Part shown: positions 39,580-47,665 of the stretch, piece after piece
How the letters are laid out: every line of letters begins with the position of its first letter
How positions within the stretch are numbered: position 1 is the first letter of the stretch
NCBI GenBank assembly: GCA_020438845.1
Contig: JAGQTV010000094.1
Location: 1 to 47,784, forward strand
Source: Mycobacterium sp.
Lineage (GTDB): Bacteria > Actinomycetota > Actinomycetes > Mycobacteriales > Mycobacteriaceae
Reading direction: 5' to 3'
Length of the DNA stretch: 47,784 nucleotides
Notes under the pieces: model-generated
What the model was told of the DNA's origin: nothing
Databases searched by the model: none
Seen by the model: the letters and a program-made list of their open reading frames with translations, nothing else
Made by a program: the position numbers and the translations under genes

Positions 39580-40806
39580 ATGCCGATCACGCGCCGGATG
39601 CTCAGCAAGGTTCCCGAGGTCACCATCTGGTTCTGGATCATCAAGATCCTGTGCACCACCGTCGGGGAGAGCTTCGCCGACTGGATCAGCGTCACCATGG
39701 GGTTGGGCCTAAACACCACCACGGTCATCTTCACCGTGGTCCTTGTCGCGGTGCTGGCCTGGCAGATGAGCCTGCGCCGCTATGTGCCGTTTGTGTACTG
39801 GCTGACCGTGGTGGTCCTCAGCGTCACCGGCACCCTCTACACCGACATCCTCACCGACGCCCTCGGCGTCCCGCTTGCGTTGAGCACCGCCGTGTTCGCC
39901 GCGATCCTCGCAGTCGTGTTCGGAATCTGGTGGGCCCGCGAGCGCGCCCTGTCGATCCACAGCATCATCACCACCCCGCGCGAAGGCTTCTACTGGCTGG
40001 CGGTGCTGGTCACCTTCGCCCTGGGCACCGCCGTCGGCGACTGGACCCTCGAGCTGACCGGATGGAGCCCCGGGGTGGCCGTGCTGCTGCCGGCCGGGCT
40101 GATCGCCGCGATCGCCCTCGGTTGGCGGATGGGCGCCAACCCGGTCCTGGCGTTCTGGCTGGCCTACATCCTGACCCGCCCGCTGGGGGCCAACCTGGGT
40201 GACTGGCTGGCCCGCTCCACCGCCGAGGGCGGCCTGGGCTTGGGCACCGCAGGCACCAGCGTGGTGTTCCTGCTCGCGATCCTGGCCACCGTGGTCTACC
40301 TGACCTTCACCCACTCCGATGTCATTGAGGACCCCGAGGTCGAACGTCCCGTCACCGTCGCGCACCCGAGGGAACGGGTGATGTTGGGTTACTTCGCTGC
40401 CCTGGCAGTGGGCACGGCTGCACTGTTGGGGTGGGCCTCGGCGCAGCCGCACGGCACCACTGCGGCCTTGGAAGAAGAAACCCCGACAGCACCCGCGGTC
40501 ACAGCGATGCCCGCCGGTCAAGCGACCGCGAAGTTCCCGCCTACTGACGTCGCCGCGTTCCGCACCATCGTCACCGACACCCTCACCAAAGTGCAGGCCG
40601 GTGACCAGGCCGGTGCGGTCGCCCGCATCACCGACCTGGAATCGGGGTGGGACGACGCCCAGGACAGGTTGCAGCCCCTGGACCCGACCGGGTGGGGATT
40701 CCTTGACGGCAAGATCGACCACGCCCTCAATGCGGTGCGGGCACCCGACCCTGAACCGGCCACCGAGAAGCAGTCCCTGAATGACCTCGCGAGCGCCCTG
40801 AGCTGA
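39580..40806 (+). CDS. Membrane-anchored protein of the COG4705 type
   Basis: The 408-residue product has about eight to ten transmembrane helices. Repeated motifs suggest internal symmetry: ILCTTVGESFADWI near the start, LVTFALGTAVGDWTLE near residue 150, and YILTRPLGANLGDWLA near 205. These G-E/D-x-x-D-type helices are characteristic of COG4705. A soluble C-terminal domain of about 110 residues (from FPPTDVAAFRTIV) follows an Ala/Thr linker and is not usual for the family as I know it. An alternative GTG start is at 39571. The direct-repeat box lies directly upstream. Transport is likely, but the substrate is unknown. Confidence 0.78.
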   Translation: MPITRRMLSKVPEVTIWFWIIKILCTTVGESFADWISVTMGLGLNTTTVIFTVVLVAVLAWQMSLRRYVPFVYWLTVVVLSVTGTLYTDILTDALGVPLALSTAVFAAILAVVFGIWWARERALSIHSIITTPREGFYWLAVLVTFALGTAVGDWTLELTGWSPGVAVLLPAGLIAAIALGWRMGANPVLAFWLAYILTRPLGANLGDWLARSTAEGGLGLGTAGTSVVFLLAILATVVYLTFTHSDVIEDPEVERPVTVAHPRERVMLGYFAALAVGTAALLGWASAQPHGTTAALEEETPTAPAVTAMPAGQATAKFPPTDVAAFRTIVTDTLTKVQAGDQAGAVARITDLESGWDDAQDRLQPLDPTGWGFLDGKIDHALNAVRAPDPEPATEKQSLNDLASALS

Positions 40807-40836
40807 CGAATACGACTGCGACGTAAGGGCGCATGG

Positions 40837-41598
40837 GTGTTCGCGCGAGACTGGGGCGTGCACACCTCCCAGCCCGTCATCGGTCCGGCCCTCATCGTCG
40901 TCTGCATCGTAATGGTCGCCGCGGCCGCGCTGGTCTACCGCATTGCCGCGCTGGGATCGGTGTGGACAGTGCCCCGAGCCGCGCTTCGCGCAGCAGCGCA
41001 ACTGGCGGCGGTCGCCGGTGTGCTGGCGGCGGCGATGAGTCGTCTGTGGTCCTCGGTTCTGGTTCTGGCGGTCATGTTCGTGGTCGCCGCGGCCACGGCG
41101 GCGCGACGAAGCCAAGCCCAGAGCGGTTCGTGGTGGCTGGCCGGCTCACTCGCCGTAGGCCTGTTATCGGTACTGCCCCTGCTTCTGCTCTCGGGTGTGG
41201 TGCCCCTCAACGGTGTCGCGATCGTGCCGATGGTCGGCATCGTTCTCGGCGGGACAATGACCGCGGTGGCCGTCGCCGCCCGGCGAGCCCTCGACACCCT
41301 CGGACTGCGGGTAGGCGAAGTCGAAGCGGCGTTGAGCCTGGGCATCAACGAACGCGACTCACGGATGGAAATCATCGGCCGATCCGCCGCTGATGCGTTG
41401 CTTCCCAACCTCGATCAAACCCGCACGGTCGGAATCGTGACACTGCCCGGAGCGTTCGTCGGCGTCCTGCTCAGCACCGGTTCACCCGTGCAAGCCGGTG
41501 CCGTTCAAATCCTCATCCTGCTCGCCCTGCTGCTATCGCAGACCTGTGCGGTGGCGGCCACCATCGAACTGATCGCCCGCGGCGCTATGGCCCGCTGA
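40837..41598 (+). CDS. FetB/UPF0014-like ABC transporter permease
   Basis: The 253-residue protein has about seven transmembrane helices. The conserved MVGIVLGGTMTAVAVAARR segment and the motif ESRNxEAALSLGxxxxE-like GEVEAALSLGINERD are typical of the FetB/YbbM (UPF0014) group, followed by NLDQTRTVGIVTLPGAFVGV. E. coli FetAB has been linked to iron export. No FetA-type ATPase gene is beside it. The GTG at 40837 is used; no strong ribosome-binding site is visible. It lies 30 bases after the COG4705-type gene and may share its transcript. Confidence 0.8.
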   Translation: MFARDWGVHTSQPVIGPALIVVCIVMVAAAALVYRIAALGSVWTVPRAALRAAAQLAAVAGVLAAAMSRLWSSVLVLAVMFVVAAATAARRSQAQSGSWWLAGSLAVGLLSVLPLLLLSGVVPLNGVAIVPMVGIVLGGTMTAVAVAARRALDTLGLRVGEVEAALSLGINERDSRMEIIGRSAADALLPNLDQTRTVGIVTLPGAFVGVLLSTGSPVQAGAVQILILLALLLSQTCAVAATIELIARGAMAR

Positions 41599-41710
41599 AC
41601 AAAGCCGAACCATCTAAAGTCCCCGGGAGAATCCGGAACCAGTCCCTCTGCTTCGGCGGAATTCGATTCACCCGAATGCCGGAAAGGAGATGAATGAATG
41701 CGACATATCC

Positions 41711-41814
41711 ATTGAGACAACAACATTCAACATGAGAACCTGACCTGAGTTTCTTCGTTTCGTCTCACGTCGTTTCATGCGCGGCCTGTCTCACAAACGA
41801 TTTCATTTCCTAAT
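41711..41814. other. Cluster of GTCTCA motifs upstream of IS110 element 2
   Basis: ATTGAGACAA (inverted, 41711-41720), CGTCTCAC (41761-41768) and TGTCTCAC (41787-41794) occur within about 85 bases, the last two each followed by CG-x-TTTCAT. The arrangement recalls the hairpins at 32413-32460, which lie a similar distance upstream of the other IS110 transposase. No gene is seen from 41599 to 42082. Confidence 0.45.
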
Positions 41815-43310
41815 GGGAACCGATCGGTGTGGCGTTGGCCGCGGCTTGGCCCTGGTGGCGGGATGCTGAGCCGCTGAGCCGCTGACCGGTGAGCACTGCC
41901 ATTTCCTGGGGTGTAGGTCGATTCCTAGCGCTAGATCGTGCCCCGGTCGGTTCGGTGAGGTCGCTTGTAGCGCTGATGGGGTGTCGTGCCGGTATGAGCA
42001 CTGATCCATTAGGTCGCCGCCAGGTGTCCTCGGGCTCGCCGAAAGAGATAGCGAGGGAACAGGACTGGAGGAGGTGGCATGGATGGTCTTCGTCGGCGAT
42101 GACTGGGCCGAAGACCATCACGACGTGTATCTGATGGATGAGGCCGGCACTCGGCTGGCCTCTCGGCGACTGTCTGAGGGCATGACCGGAATCCGAGCGC
42201 TGCACGAGTTGATCGCGGCGCACTGCGATGACCCCGCGCAGGTGGTGGTCGGGATCGAGACCGACCGCGGGCTGTGGGTGACCGCGCTGGTCGCGGCGGG
42301 CTATGGGGTGTGGGCGATTAACCCGATGGCCGCGGCGCGGTACCGCGACCGCCACCACGTCTCAGGGGCCAAGTCGGACAGCTCTGATGCCAAGCTGCTG
42401 GCCGATCTGGTGCGCACCGACCGCCACAACCACCGCCAGGTCGCCGGAGACACCCCCGCCGCCGAAGCGGTCAAGGTCCTCGCCCGGGCCCATCAGAGCC
42501 TGATCTGGGCGCGGACCCGGCACGCGAACATGCTGCGTAGTGCGCTGCGCGAGTACTACCCCGCCGCGCTGGAAGCCTTCGACACCCTCACCGATCGCGA
42601 TGCCCTGGCGGTGCTCGGGCGAGCACCGACCCCGGCACAAGGCGCCCGGTTGAGCCTGGCCAAGATCAGTGCCGCGCTCAAATCCGCAGGGCGCCAACGC
42701 AACATCGACGCCCGGGCCCGCGACATCCACGCCGCGCTACGCACCGAGCACCTGGCCGCACCCGAGGCGGTCGCCGCCGCGTTCGGGGCCACCACCACCG
42801 CGGCGGTTCATGTCATCGCCGAACTCAACGACCAGATCGTCGAGCTCGAGACCGCGTTGGCCGCCCATTTTGAGACACACCCGGACGCCGACATCTACCG
42901 CTCCCTGCCAGGACTTGGTGTCATCCTCGGCGCCCGGGTGCTCGGTGAGTTCGGGGACGACCCGAACCGCTACACCACCGCCAAGTCTCGCAAGAACTAC
43001 GCCGGAACCTCTCCATTGACCATCGCGTCGGGCAAGAAACGCGCCGTGCTGGCCCGCCACGTGCGCAACCGACGCCTCTACGACGCAATCGACCAATGGG
43101 CCTTCTGCGCGATAACCAACAGCCCCGGCGCCCGCACCTTCTACGACGCCCACCGCGCCGCCGGCGACACCCACCACCAAGCCCTGCGAGCCCTGCGCAA
43201 CCGCCTCGTCGGCATCCTGCACGGCTGCCTACGCCACCGCGCCCACTACGACGAACACAAAGCCTGGGCCCACCGCGCTGCCGCAGCAGCTTGACGCCTT
43301 ACAACCCTGG
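41815..43310 (+). mobile_element. IS110-family element 2 (apparently intact)
   Basis: A complete transposase frame sits behind about 270 bases of non-coding DNA, the usual layout of the IS110 subgroup, whose 5' end encodes the bridge RNA. No terminal inverted repeats or target duplications are visible, as expected. The edges are estimates. The element abuts a truncated flavin-reductase-like gene on its right. Confidence 0.65.
42083..43294 (+). CDS. IS110-family transposase
   Basis: The 403-residue product has the N-terminal DEDD/RuvC-like domain (VGDDWAEDHHDVYLMDEAG, VVVGIETDRGLWV and SGAKSDSSDAKLLADLVRTD). The C-terminal Tnp_20 domain follows (LPGLGVILGARVLGEFGDD, YAGTSPLTIASGKKRAV). In this family a serine in the second domain performs recombination guided by a bridge RNA. 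ATG 42083 has GGAGGAGG about eight bases upstream. All recognised motifs are in one frame, unlike element 1, so this copy could be active. Confidence 0.93.
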   Translation: MVFVGDDWAEDHHDVYLMDEAGTRLASRRLSEGMTGIRALHELIAAHCDDPAQVVVGIETDRGLWVTALVAAGYGVWAINPMAAARYRDRHHVSGAKSDSSDAKLLADLVRTDRHNHRQVAGDTPAAEAVKVLARAHQSLIWARTRHANMLRSALREYYPAALEAFDTLTDRDALAVLGRAPTPAQGARLSLAKISAALKSAGRQRNIDARARDIHAALRTEHLAAPEAVAAAFGATTTAAVHVIAELNDQIVELETALAAHFETHPDADIYRSLPGLGVILGARVLGEFGDDPNRYTTAKSRKNYAGTSPLTIASGKKRAVLARHVRNRRLYDAIDQWAFCAITNSPGARTFYDAHRAAGDTHHQALRALRNRLVGILHGCLRHRAHYDEHKAWAHRAAAAA

Positions 43311-43315
43311 GGTAT

Positions 43316-43776
43316 CTAGCGAACGCGGTCGGCCGCCACCGCATCTCCTCCCGGGGAAGCGTTGTAGGGAAAGTGGATTGCGCCGTCCGGTTGCACACCG
43401 TCGGGTGAGCTGGCTATGGCAGCCATGGCAGCCTTGTTGTTGCCGAAGGTGTAGTCGAAGTAGCCCGAAGGGCAGTTGGCTCGCCGGTGATGTTGACGGC
43501 TTCGCGGAGTTCGTGCGTCGCCATGTTCCAGACGAACTCGCCTGTCGTCTCGGCGTTGCGGACCGAGTCCTTGCGTTCACCCTCGGGGGTCTGCTGGGCG
43601 CTGAACATGACGATGGGTGGATCGAAGGTGACGTTCTGAAATTGGCTGACCGGGGCGAGGTTGTCGCGGCCTTGCGCATCGACGGTCGAAATCCAGCCGA
43701 TGGGCCGGGGAACCACGCATGACTTGAACGGATCGTGCGGCAGGCCGTGGGGTGTGACGCCGGGTTCGTAGTACAT
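43316..43776 (-). pseudogene. Flavin-reductase-like gene, truncated next to IS110 element 2
   Basis: The first 100 residues match the flavin reductase-like (DIM6/COG1853) FMN-binding domain: CVVPRPIGWISTVDAQGRDN, PVSQFQNVTFDPPIVMFSAQ, KDSVRNAETTGEFVWNMATH and REAVNITGEP. After that, near 43475, the frame turns into non-family sequence and stops at 43414. A neighbouring frame (GYFDYTFGNNKAAMAAIAS) stays open to 43316. Intact members are about 200 residues, so the 3' half is lost. The break lies within 200 bases of the IS110 end, which points to insertion or a deletion beside it. Confidence 0.7.
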
Positions 43777-43926
43777 GGTGCCTCCTGTTGCTGGGCGGGT
43801 GGGTGCCCGAATTCGGACGATAGGTCTGACGCAGACCCCGAATTAATCTAATGTCAGGTGCCGAAAACGAACGGACCGCGGAACCGCGCCCGGTACCGGA
43901 GACGGACTCGCAGAGGGAGACCGGCT

Positions 43927-44715
43927 ATGCCGAGCCCAAGCACCGAGCGCGTTACCACTTACGTGGGCGACAGTTCCATCGTGACTCTGGTGCACGGCGG
44001 CGGTCCGGCCATTGTGGTTCTACCGTCCTACGGCCGTGATGGTGGTCTGGAATATGACGACTTTGCCGCCCGTGCTGCCGGACAGGGCTGGTGCGTGCTG
44101 CGGCCGCAGCCCCGCGGTGCCCTCGGCTCTGTCGGCTCGATGCAGGGCGTGTCGTTTCGCGAGCTGGCCGCTGACGTTGCCGGCGTCATGGGCGCGCTGG
44201 TCGACGGCCCGACCGTCTTGGTCGGCCATGCTTTCGGCAACCTGCTCTCCCGGATGGTGACGACCGAACACCCAGACCTGATCAGGGCCGTGGCAATTGT
44301 CGCTTCGCAGTCCAGAGAGGTGCCGGAGCGAATCGCGCGGACGCCCTTCATCGTTGGTGATCCGACCAGACCGACCCATGAGCGGCTCGCCGTGCTGGAG
44401 GAGGCCTTCTTCGCACCGGGTAATGATGCCCGCGTGTGGCTGGACGGCTGGTATCCGCAGACTCTGGCCATGCAACGTGCTGCGGTTGAGAGCGTGCCAT
44501 TGCAGGAGTACTGGCGCTGCGGTTCGGTTCCGCTGCTTGAGGTGATCCCGGACCACGACGCCTTCAAGCCAAGGAAGTATTGGGGTGAGATGCGGGAAGA
44601 TTTCGGTGACCGCGTGAGTACCGCGGTGGTCGCAGGTGCGGGGCACGCGCTGTTCCCCGAGCAGCCGGAAGCCGCCGCCGACGCCATCCTCTCCTGGGCG
44701 CAACGTTTCCGCTAA
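43927..44715 (+). CDS. Alpha/beta-hydrolase-fold protein without the usual nucleophilic serine
   Basis: The 262-residue product has the hydrolase fold: strand TYVGDSSIVTLVHGGGPAIV, VLRPQPRGALGS, and the nucleophile elbow region VLVGHAFGNLLSRM. An acid in VIPDHDAF and a histidine in GAGHALFPEQPE are present. At about residue 102 the elbow reads G-H-A-F-G, so the expected serine is alanine (codon GCT). GAGGGAG precedes ATG 43927. The stop overlaps the next start (TAATG). It is the first gene of a four-gene operon. Either it has a different chemistry or it has lost activity; similar elbows may be a subfamily trait. Confidence 0.82.
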   Translation: MPSPSTERVTTYVGDSSIVTLVHGGGPAIVVLPSYGRDGGLEYDDFAARAAGQGWCVLRPQPRGALGSVGSMQGVSFRELAADVAGVMGALVDGPTVLVGHAFGNLLSRMVTTEHPDLIRAVAIVASQSREVPERIARTPFIVGDPTRPTHERLAVLEEAFFAPGNDARVWLDGWYPQTLAMQRAAVESVPLQEYWRCGSVPLLEVIPDHDAFKPRKYWGEMREDFGDRVSTAVVAGAGHALFPEQPEAAADAILSWAQRFR

Positions 44716-45803
44716 TGCACAACAAGGACGCTTCGGGCGAGGGAACCCTCTTCGTGCTGCGCAAGATGCCACCGGCCATCCTGACGCTGCGTTCCGACGG
44801 CAGCGGACTCCGGACAATTCTGGACGGATTCGAGGGTGAACCCGATGGGGTACAAGTCGATTCAGCCTCCGGCACCATTTTCTGGACGAACATGGGTGTG
44901 GACGTCACGGCCGCGGACGGAGCCGTCTACCGCTCCGATCTCGACGGCGGTAACGCCGTGCTTTTGGTCGGCTACGGGACGGTAGTCACGCCGAAGCAGT
45001 TACAGCGCGACCCTGTCGCCGGTCATCTCTATTGGTGCGATCGTGAGGGCATGCGCGTCATGCGCTCCACTGAGGATGGTGGCGACGTGACGGTCCTGGT
45101 ACGCAGAGGCCGCTTCCCCGAGGATGCGGGCGACGAACGTCGTCATTGTGTGGGCATCGCCATAGACATGGTCAAGCGCCATGTTTACTGGACTCAGAAG
45201 GGACCCAAAAACGGTGGGCAGGGTGCGATCTACCGCGCCGGGCTGGACATACCGCCCGGGACCGATGCAGACAGTCGCGACGACATCGAAACGCTGGTGA
45301 CCGGGTTGCCAGAGCCGATCGACCTCGCACTGGATCCGGGCAACGCGACCCTGTATTGGACTGACCGCGGCGATGAGCCGGACGGTAACACTCTCAATCG
45401 TGCGCGGATCGGGCCGGACGGGCTCTCGGGGCGTGAGGTCGTCGCAAGAGGTCTAGCCGAGGGCATAGGCCTCGCGCTAGACCATTCTGGTCAAAAGGCG
45501 TTCGTGACCGATCTGGGTGGAACGGTGTATGTCTGCAACCTGCAGCCGGGCAGCAGGTTCACGCCGATCGCGGCCTGGCCCGATGACCGGGATCGCCTAC
45601 GTTCCCGATGCACTCCCAACAGCAGCGAAGCTGCTGATACGCACCAACCAATGAGTCAGGGAGCCGAATATGACCTTTCTGATCGAGACGTTCGACAATC
45701 AAGAGCGCGAGCACATCCGCAAGGAAGCGTTGTCCGATCACCTCCGCTTTCTCGCCGCGCACGCGTCCAAGCTGATCGCGTGCGGATCGAAGAAGAAGGA
45801 TGA
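44715..45803 (+). CDS. YWTD-type beta-propeller protein, 3' end frameshifted
   Basis: The product contains repeated six-bladed propeller motifs like those of LDL-receptor YWTD domains: GTIFWTN, GHLYWCDREG, RHVYWTQKG and ATLYWTDRGDEPDG, each about 50-60 residues apart. No signal peptide is seen. The frame runs to 45803, overlapping the next gene by 134 bases. However, from 45583 another frame reads MTGIAYVPDALPTAAKLLIR and ends at 45654, 15 bases before the next gene. That is clearly the ancestral end, so a small indel lies near 45583. The first 290 or so residues are unaffected. Role in the operon unknown, perhaps a lactonase-like or binding propeller. Confidence 0.8.
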   Translation: MHNKDASGEGTLFVLRKMPPAILTLRSDGSGLRTILDGFEGEPDGVQVDSASGTIFWTNMGVDVTAADGAVYRSDLDGGNAVLLVGYGTVVTPKQLQRDPVAGHLYWCDREGMRVMRSTEDGGDVTVLVRRGRFPEDAGDERRHCVGIAIDMVKRHVYWTQKGPKNGGQGAIYRAGLDIPPGTDADSRDDIETLVTGLPEPIDLALDPGNATLYWTDRGDEPDGNTLNRARIGPDGLSGREVVARGLAEGIGLALDHSGQKAFVTDLGGTVYVCNLQPGSRFTPIAAWPDDRDRLRSRCTPNSSEAADTHQPMSQGAEYDLSDRDVRQSRARAHPQGSVVRSPPLSRRARVQADRVRIEEEG

Positions 45804-45975
45804 TGGCAGCGACCTCGGCGGCGGCATCTACATAATCGACGTCGATCACCGGAGCGACGCCGAGGCATTCATCGCGCAAGACCCGTACAAGCTCGCCGAT
45901 CTCTTCGAAAGGGTCGAGATCATCCGGTGGAACAAGGCCTACGTCGATGGCCGCTGCTACATGTCAACGGAGTGA
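45670..45975 (+). CDS. YciI-like protein
   Basis: The 101-residue product has the YciI/YCII ferredoxin-like fold features: LSDHLRFLAAHASKLIACGS with its His, GGGIYIIDVDHRSDAEAFIA and DPYKLADLFERVEIIRWNKA. Members include muconolactone isomerase-like and dehalogenase-type enzymes and stand-alone proteins in aromatic pathways. An AGGGAG-type site precedes the ATG. It lies directly before the enol-lactonase-like gene, suggesting a shared lactone or aromatic pathway. Confidence 0.85.
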   Translation: MTFLIETFDNQEREHIRKEALSDHLRFLAAHASKLIACGSKKKDDGSDLGGGIYIIDVDHRSDAEAFIAQDPYKLADLFERVEIIRWNKAYVDGRCYMSTE

Positions 45976-45981
45976 GATTCG

Positions 45982-46788
45982 TTGGCCCTCAGCGTGAATT
46001 ACACGACGACCAGCGACGGGTGCCGTCTTGCGTGGCGGCGTGACGGCACCGCGGCAGGAGTGCCCCTGCTGTTCTGTAACTCGATCGGCACCAGCCTCGA
46101 ACTCTGGGATGCCCAGGTCATTGCCTTGCAGCACGACTTTGACGTTATCCGCTTCGACACCCGGGGCCATGGCGGATCGGACGCGCCGGACGGCGACTAC
46201 AACTTAACGGCCCTGGCAAGGGACGCCATCCAGGTGCTCAACGCGGCGGGGTTGGACCGCGCGAACATTTGCGGAATCTCGCTAGGCGGCATCACAGCGA
46301 TGCGACTGGCGCTGGACTTCCCCCATCGGGTACAGCGGCTGGTTCTCGGCGATACGGCAGCCCGAATCGGCACCAGTCAATCCTGGGAAAAACGGCGGCG
46401 GACGGTGCTGACTGGCGGATTGGCACCCATCGCCGACGTCGCCATGGAGCGCTTCTTCTCGCCGGAATTCCGGCACCACCGACCAGAGACGGTAACCCGA
46501 TTCAGGCAGGCCTTGCTGGATACCTCGGCGGCGGGCTACGCCGGCTGCTGTGCGGCGCTTCGCGATGCCGACCTGACACTCGATGTCAACCGGATCGAAA
46601 TACCGACCCTGGTGATCGCCGGACTTCGCGACGTTTCCACCACGCCCGCGCAGTTGCGGGCACTCGCCGCCGCCATCACCGGCAGTCAACTCGCTGAATT
46701 GGACGCCGCGCATCTGTCAAACGTCGAGCGGCCGGAGGAGTTTTCCCGAATGGTAGGTAGTTTCTTCCTTCGCTCCGCGGCACACTAG
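45982..46788 (+). CDS. 3-oxoadipate enol-lactonase-like alpha/beta hydrolase
   Basis: The 268-residue product matches the PcaD group: LLFCNSIGTSLELWDAQV at the oxyanion region, VIRFDTRGHGGSDAPDGDYN, and nucleophile elbow ICGISLGGITAMRLAL with Ser near residue 99. RFFSPEFR in the lid and catalytic His in LDAAHLSNVERPEEF follow. These enzymes open beta-ketoadipate enol-lactone or related lactones. The TTG at 45982, eight bases after GGAG, is used; a GTG at 45994 is possible. It is last in the operon and overlaps the convergent truncated SDR by four bases. Confidence 0.85.
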   Translation: MALSVNYTTTSDGCRLAWRRDGTAAGVPLLFCNSIGTSLELWDAQVIALQHDFDVIRFDTRGHGGSDAPDGDYNLTALARDAIQVLNAAGLDRANICGISLGGITAMRLALDFPHRVQRLVLGDTAARIGTSQSWEKRRRTVLTGGLAPIADVAMERFFSPEFRHHRPETVTRFRQALLDTSAAGYAGCCAALRDADLTLDVNRIEIPTLVIAGLRDVSTTPAQLRALAAAITGSQLAELDAAHLSNVERPEEFSRMVGSFFLRSAAH

Positions 46789-47075
46789 AAATAGCGCTCG
46801 ACGCTGGACCGGTTGCCTTCCGCCCAGCCGAACACGGGACCCCTGATCTCATCGGCGTAGAGCAGGAACCCCTCTCGTTCGGTCACGTCGAGGCGATCTG
46901 CCTTCACTGTCGCGCCGATCGAGGTCAGAAACCACTCAGTGGCCGACAGACCGTCGGTGTCGATGTCGCTGATCGCCACCGCCGCGCCGCGGCGCCCCAG
47001 TTCTACCGCCAGCGCCCGACCGATACCTGATCCGCCTCCGGTGACTACCGCGACTTTTCCGGCGAATCCAGGCAT
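46785..47075 (-). pseudogene. Short-chain dehydrogenase, N-terminal fragment
   Basis: The 96-residue product has the NAD(P)-binding half of an SDR: AVVTGGGSGIGRALAVELGR, DIDTDGL and VKADRLDVTERE. It ends in FGWAEGNRSSVERYF just where the NNAG motif should begin. The catalytic Ser-Tyr-Lys half is absent. AAGGAG lies five bases before ATG 47075, so the start is intact and the 3' end has been lost. The lost part may have been displaced by the neighbouring convergent gene. Confidence 0.7.
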
Positions 47076-47359
47076 CAGCACTCCTTCTCAATCCCTGTCG
47101 GACGCAACCAAAGCGCTTGCCGTTCCCCGGGGTCGGCAGTACCAAACTTGACGGTATTGCTATTCGATTGAAGTTGCTGCGATGCAGGAGCAGGGTCCAG
47201 CCGGGTCCCGCGCTGCGGCAACGGCAAAGCCAAACCAATAGAGATTGTTCGCACGTGATGCCCGGGGTGACGGGAACAACGATCAAGACGGTTGGCTGTC
47301 CACCTTGAAATTCTCAATAGCAAGGCTGCTTGCGTTCCGCCGGCGGCGGCTAACGGCCC
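47076..47359. other. Interval without a gene
   Basis: About 280 bases between the SDR fragment and repeat copy D. No supported coding frame, hairpin or promoter was recognised. Confidence 0.4.
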
Positions 47360-47579
47360 AATTCTCAGTTTCACTGCACAAGTGCAACGGAAGTGCAGGC
47401 AGTCACTGAGAAAGTTCAGTCGGAACTGAGAACCTACAAACAAACAACAACAACCTGTAGGTTCCGCTTTCGCTTGGCACACCACGAGAGCTCCGATCAG
47501 CGCAATTGCCGAGATTCCGGACGTGCTGACGAAGGGGTTTTTCCGGTTTTCGTGGCGAATCCGAGAACCGTACGGTTGT
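47360..47579 (+). repeat. Interspersed structured repeat, copy D (near-complete)
   Basis: It matches copy A over the whole unit: the CTGCACAAGTGCA region at 47373, the hairpin arms GAACCTACA and TGTAGGTTC (here with a 17-base A/C-rich loop), and the 119-base 3' part at 47461-47579 (107 of 119 identical). AACCGTACGGTT is at 47566-47577. It ends 87 bases before the IS21-type istB stop codon. Confidence 0.8.
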
Positions 47580-47665
47580 CCAGAACTTCGCACGAGTGGT
47601 ACACCCAGGGTTTTGAGAGCGATCGTGCGGGAGCACCACACCATGTGATGGTCAGCCTGGCAATG

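Noticed and set aside
39709-41115. 468-codon minus-strand open frame over the COG4705-type and FetB-like genes
   Set aside because: It is His/Arg/Gly-rich without domains and antisense to two well-supported membrane protein genes.
41865-41886. Tandem GCTGAGCC repeat as a possible iteron origin
   Set aside because: Fewer than three copies, inside the non-coding end of an IS110 element, with no replication gene nearby.
47403-47639. Minus-strand open frame shared by the repeat copies (TVRFSDSPRKPEKPLRQH)
   Set aside because: The frame is similar in three copies, but differences between the two closest copies fall evenly on all codon positions, and there is no start signal. It follows from the DNA repeat, not from coding.
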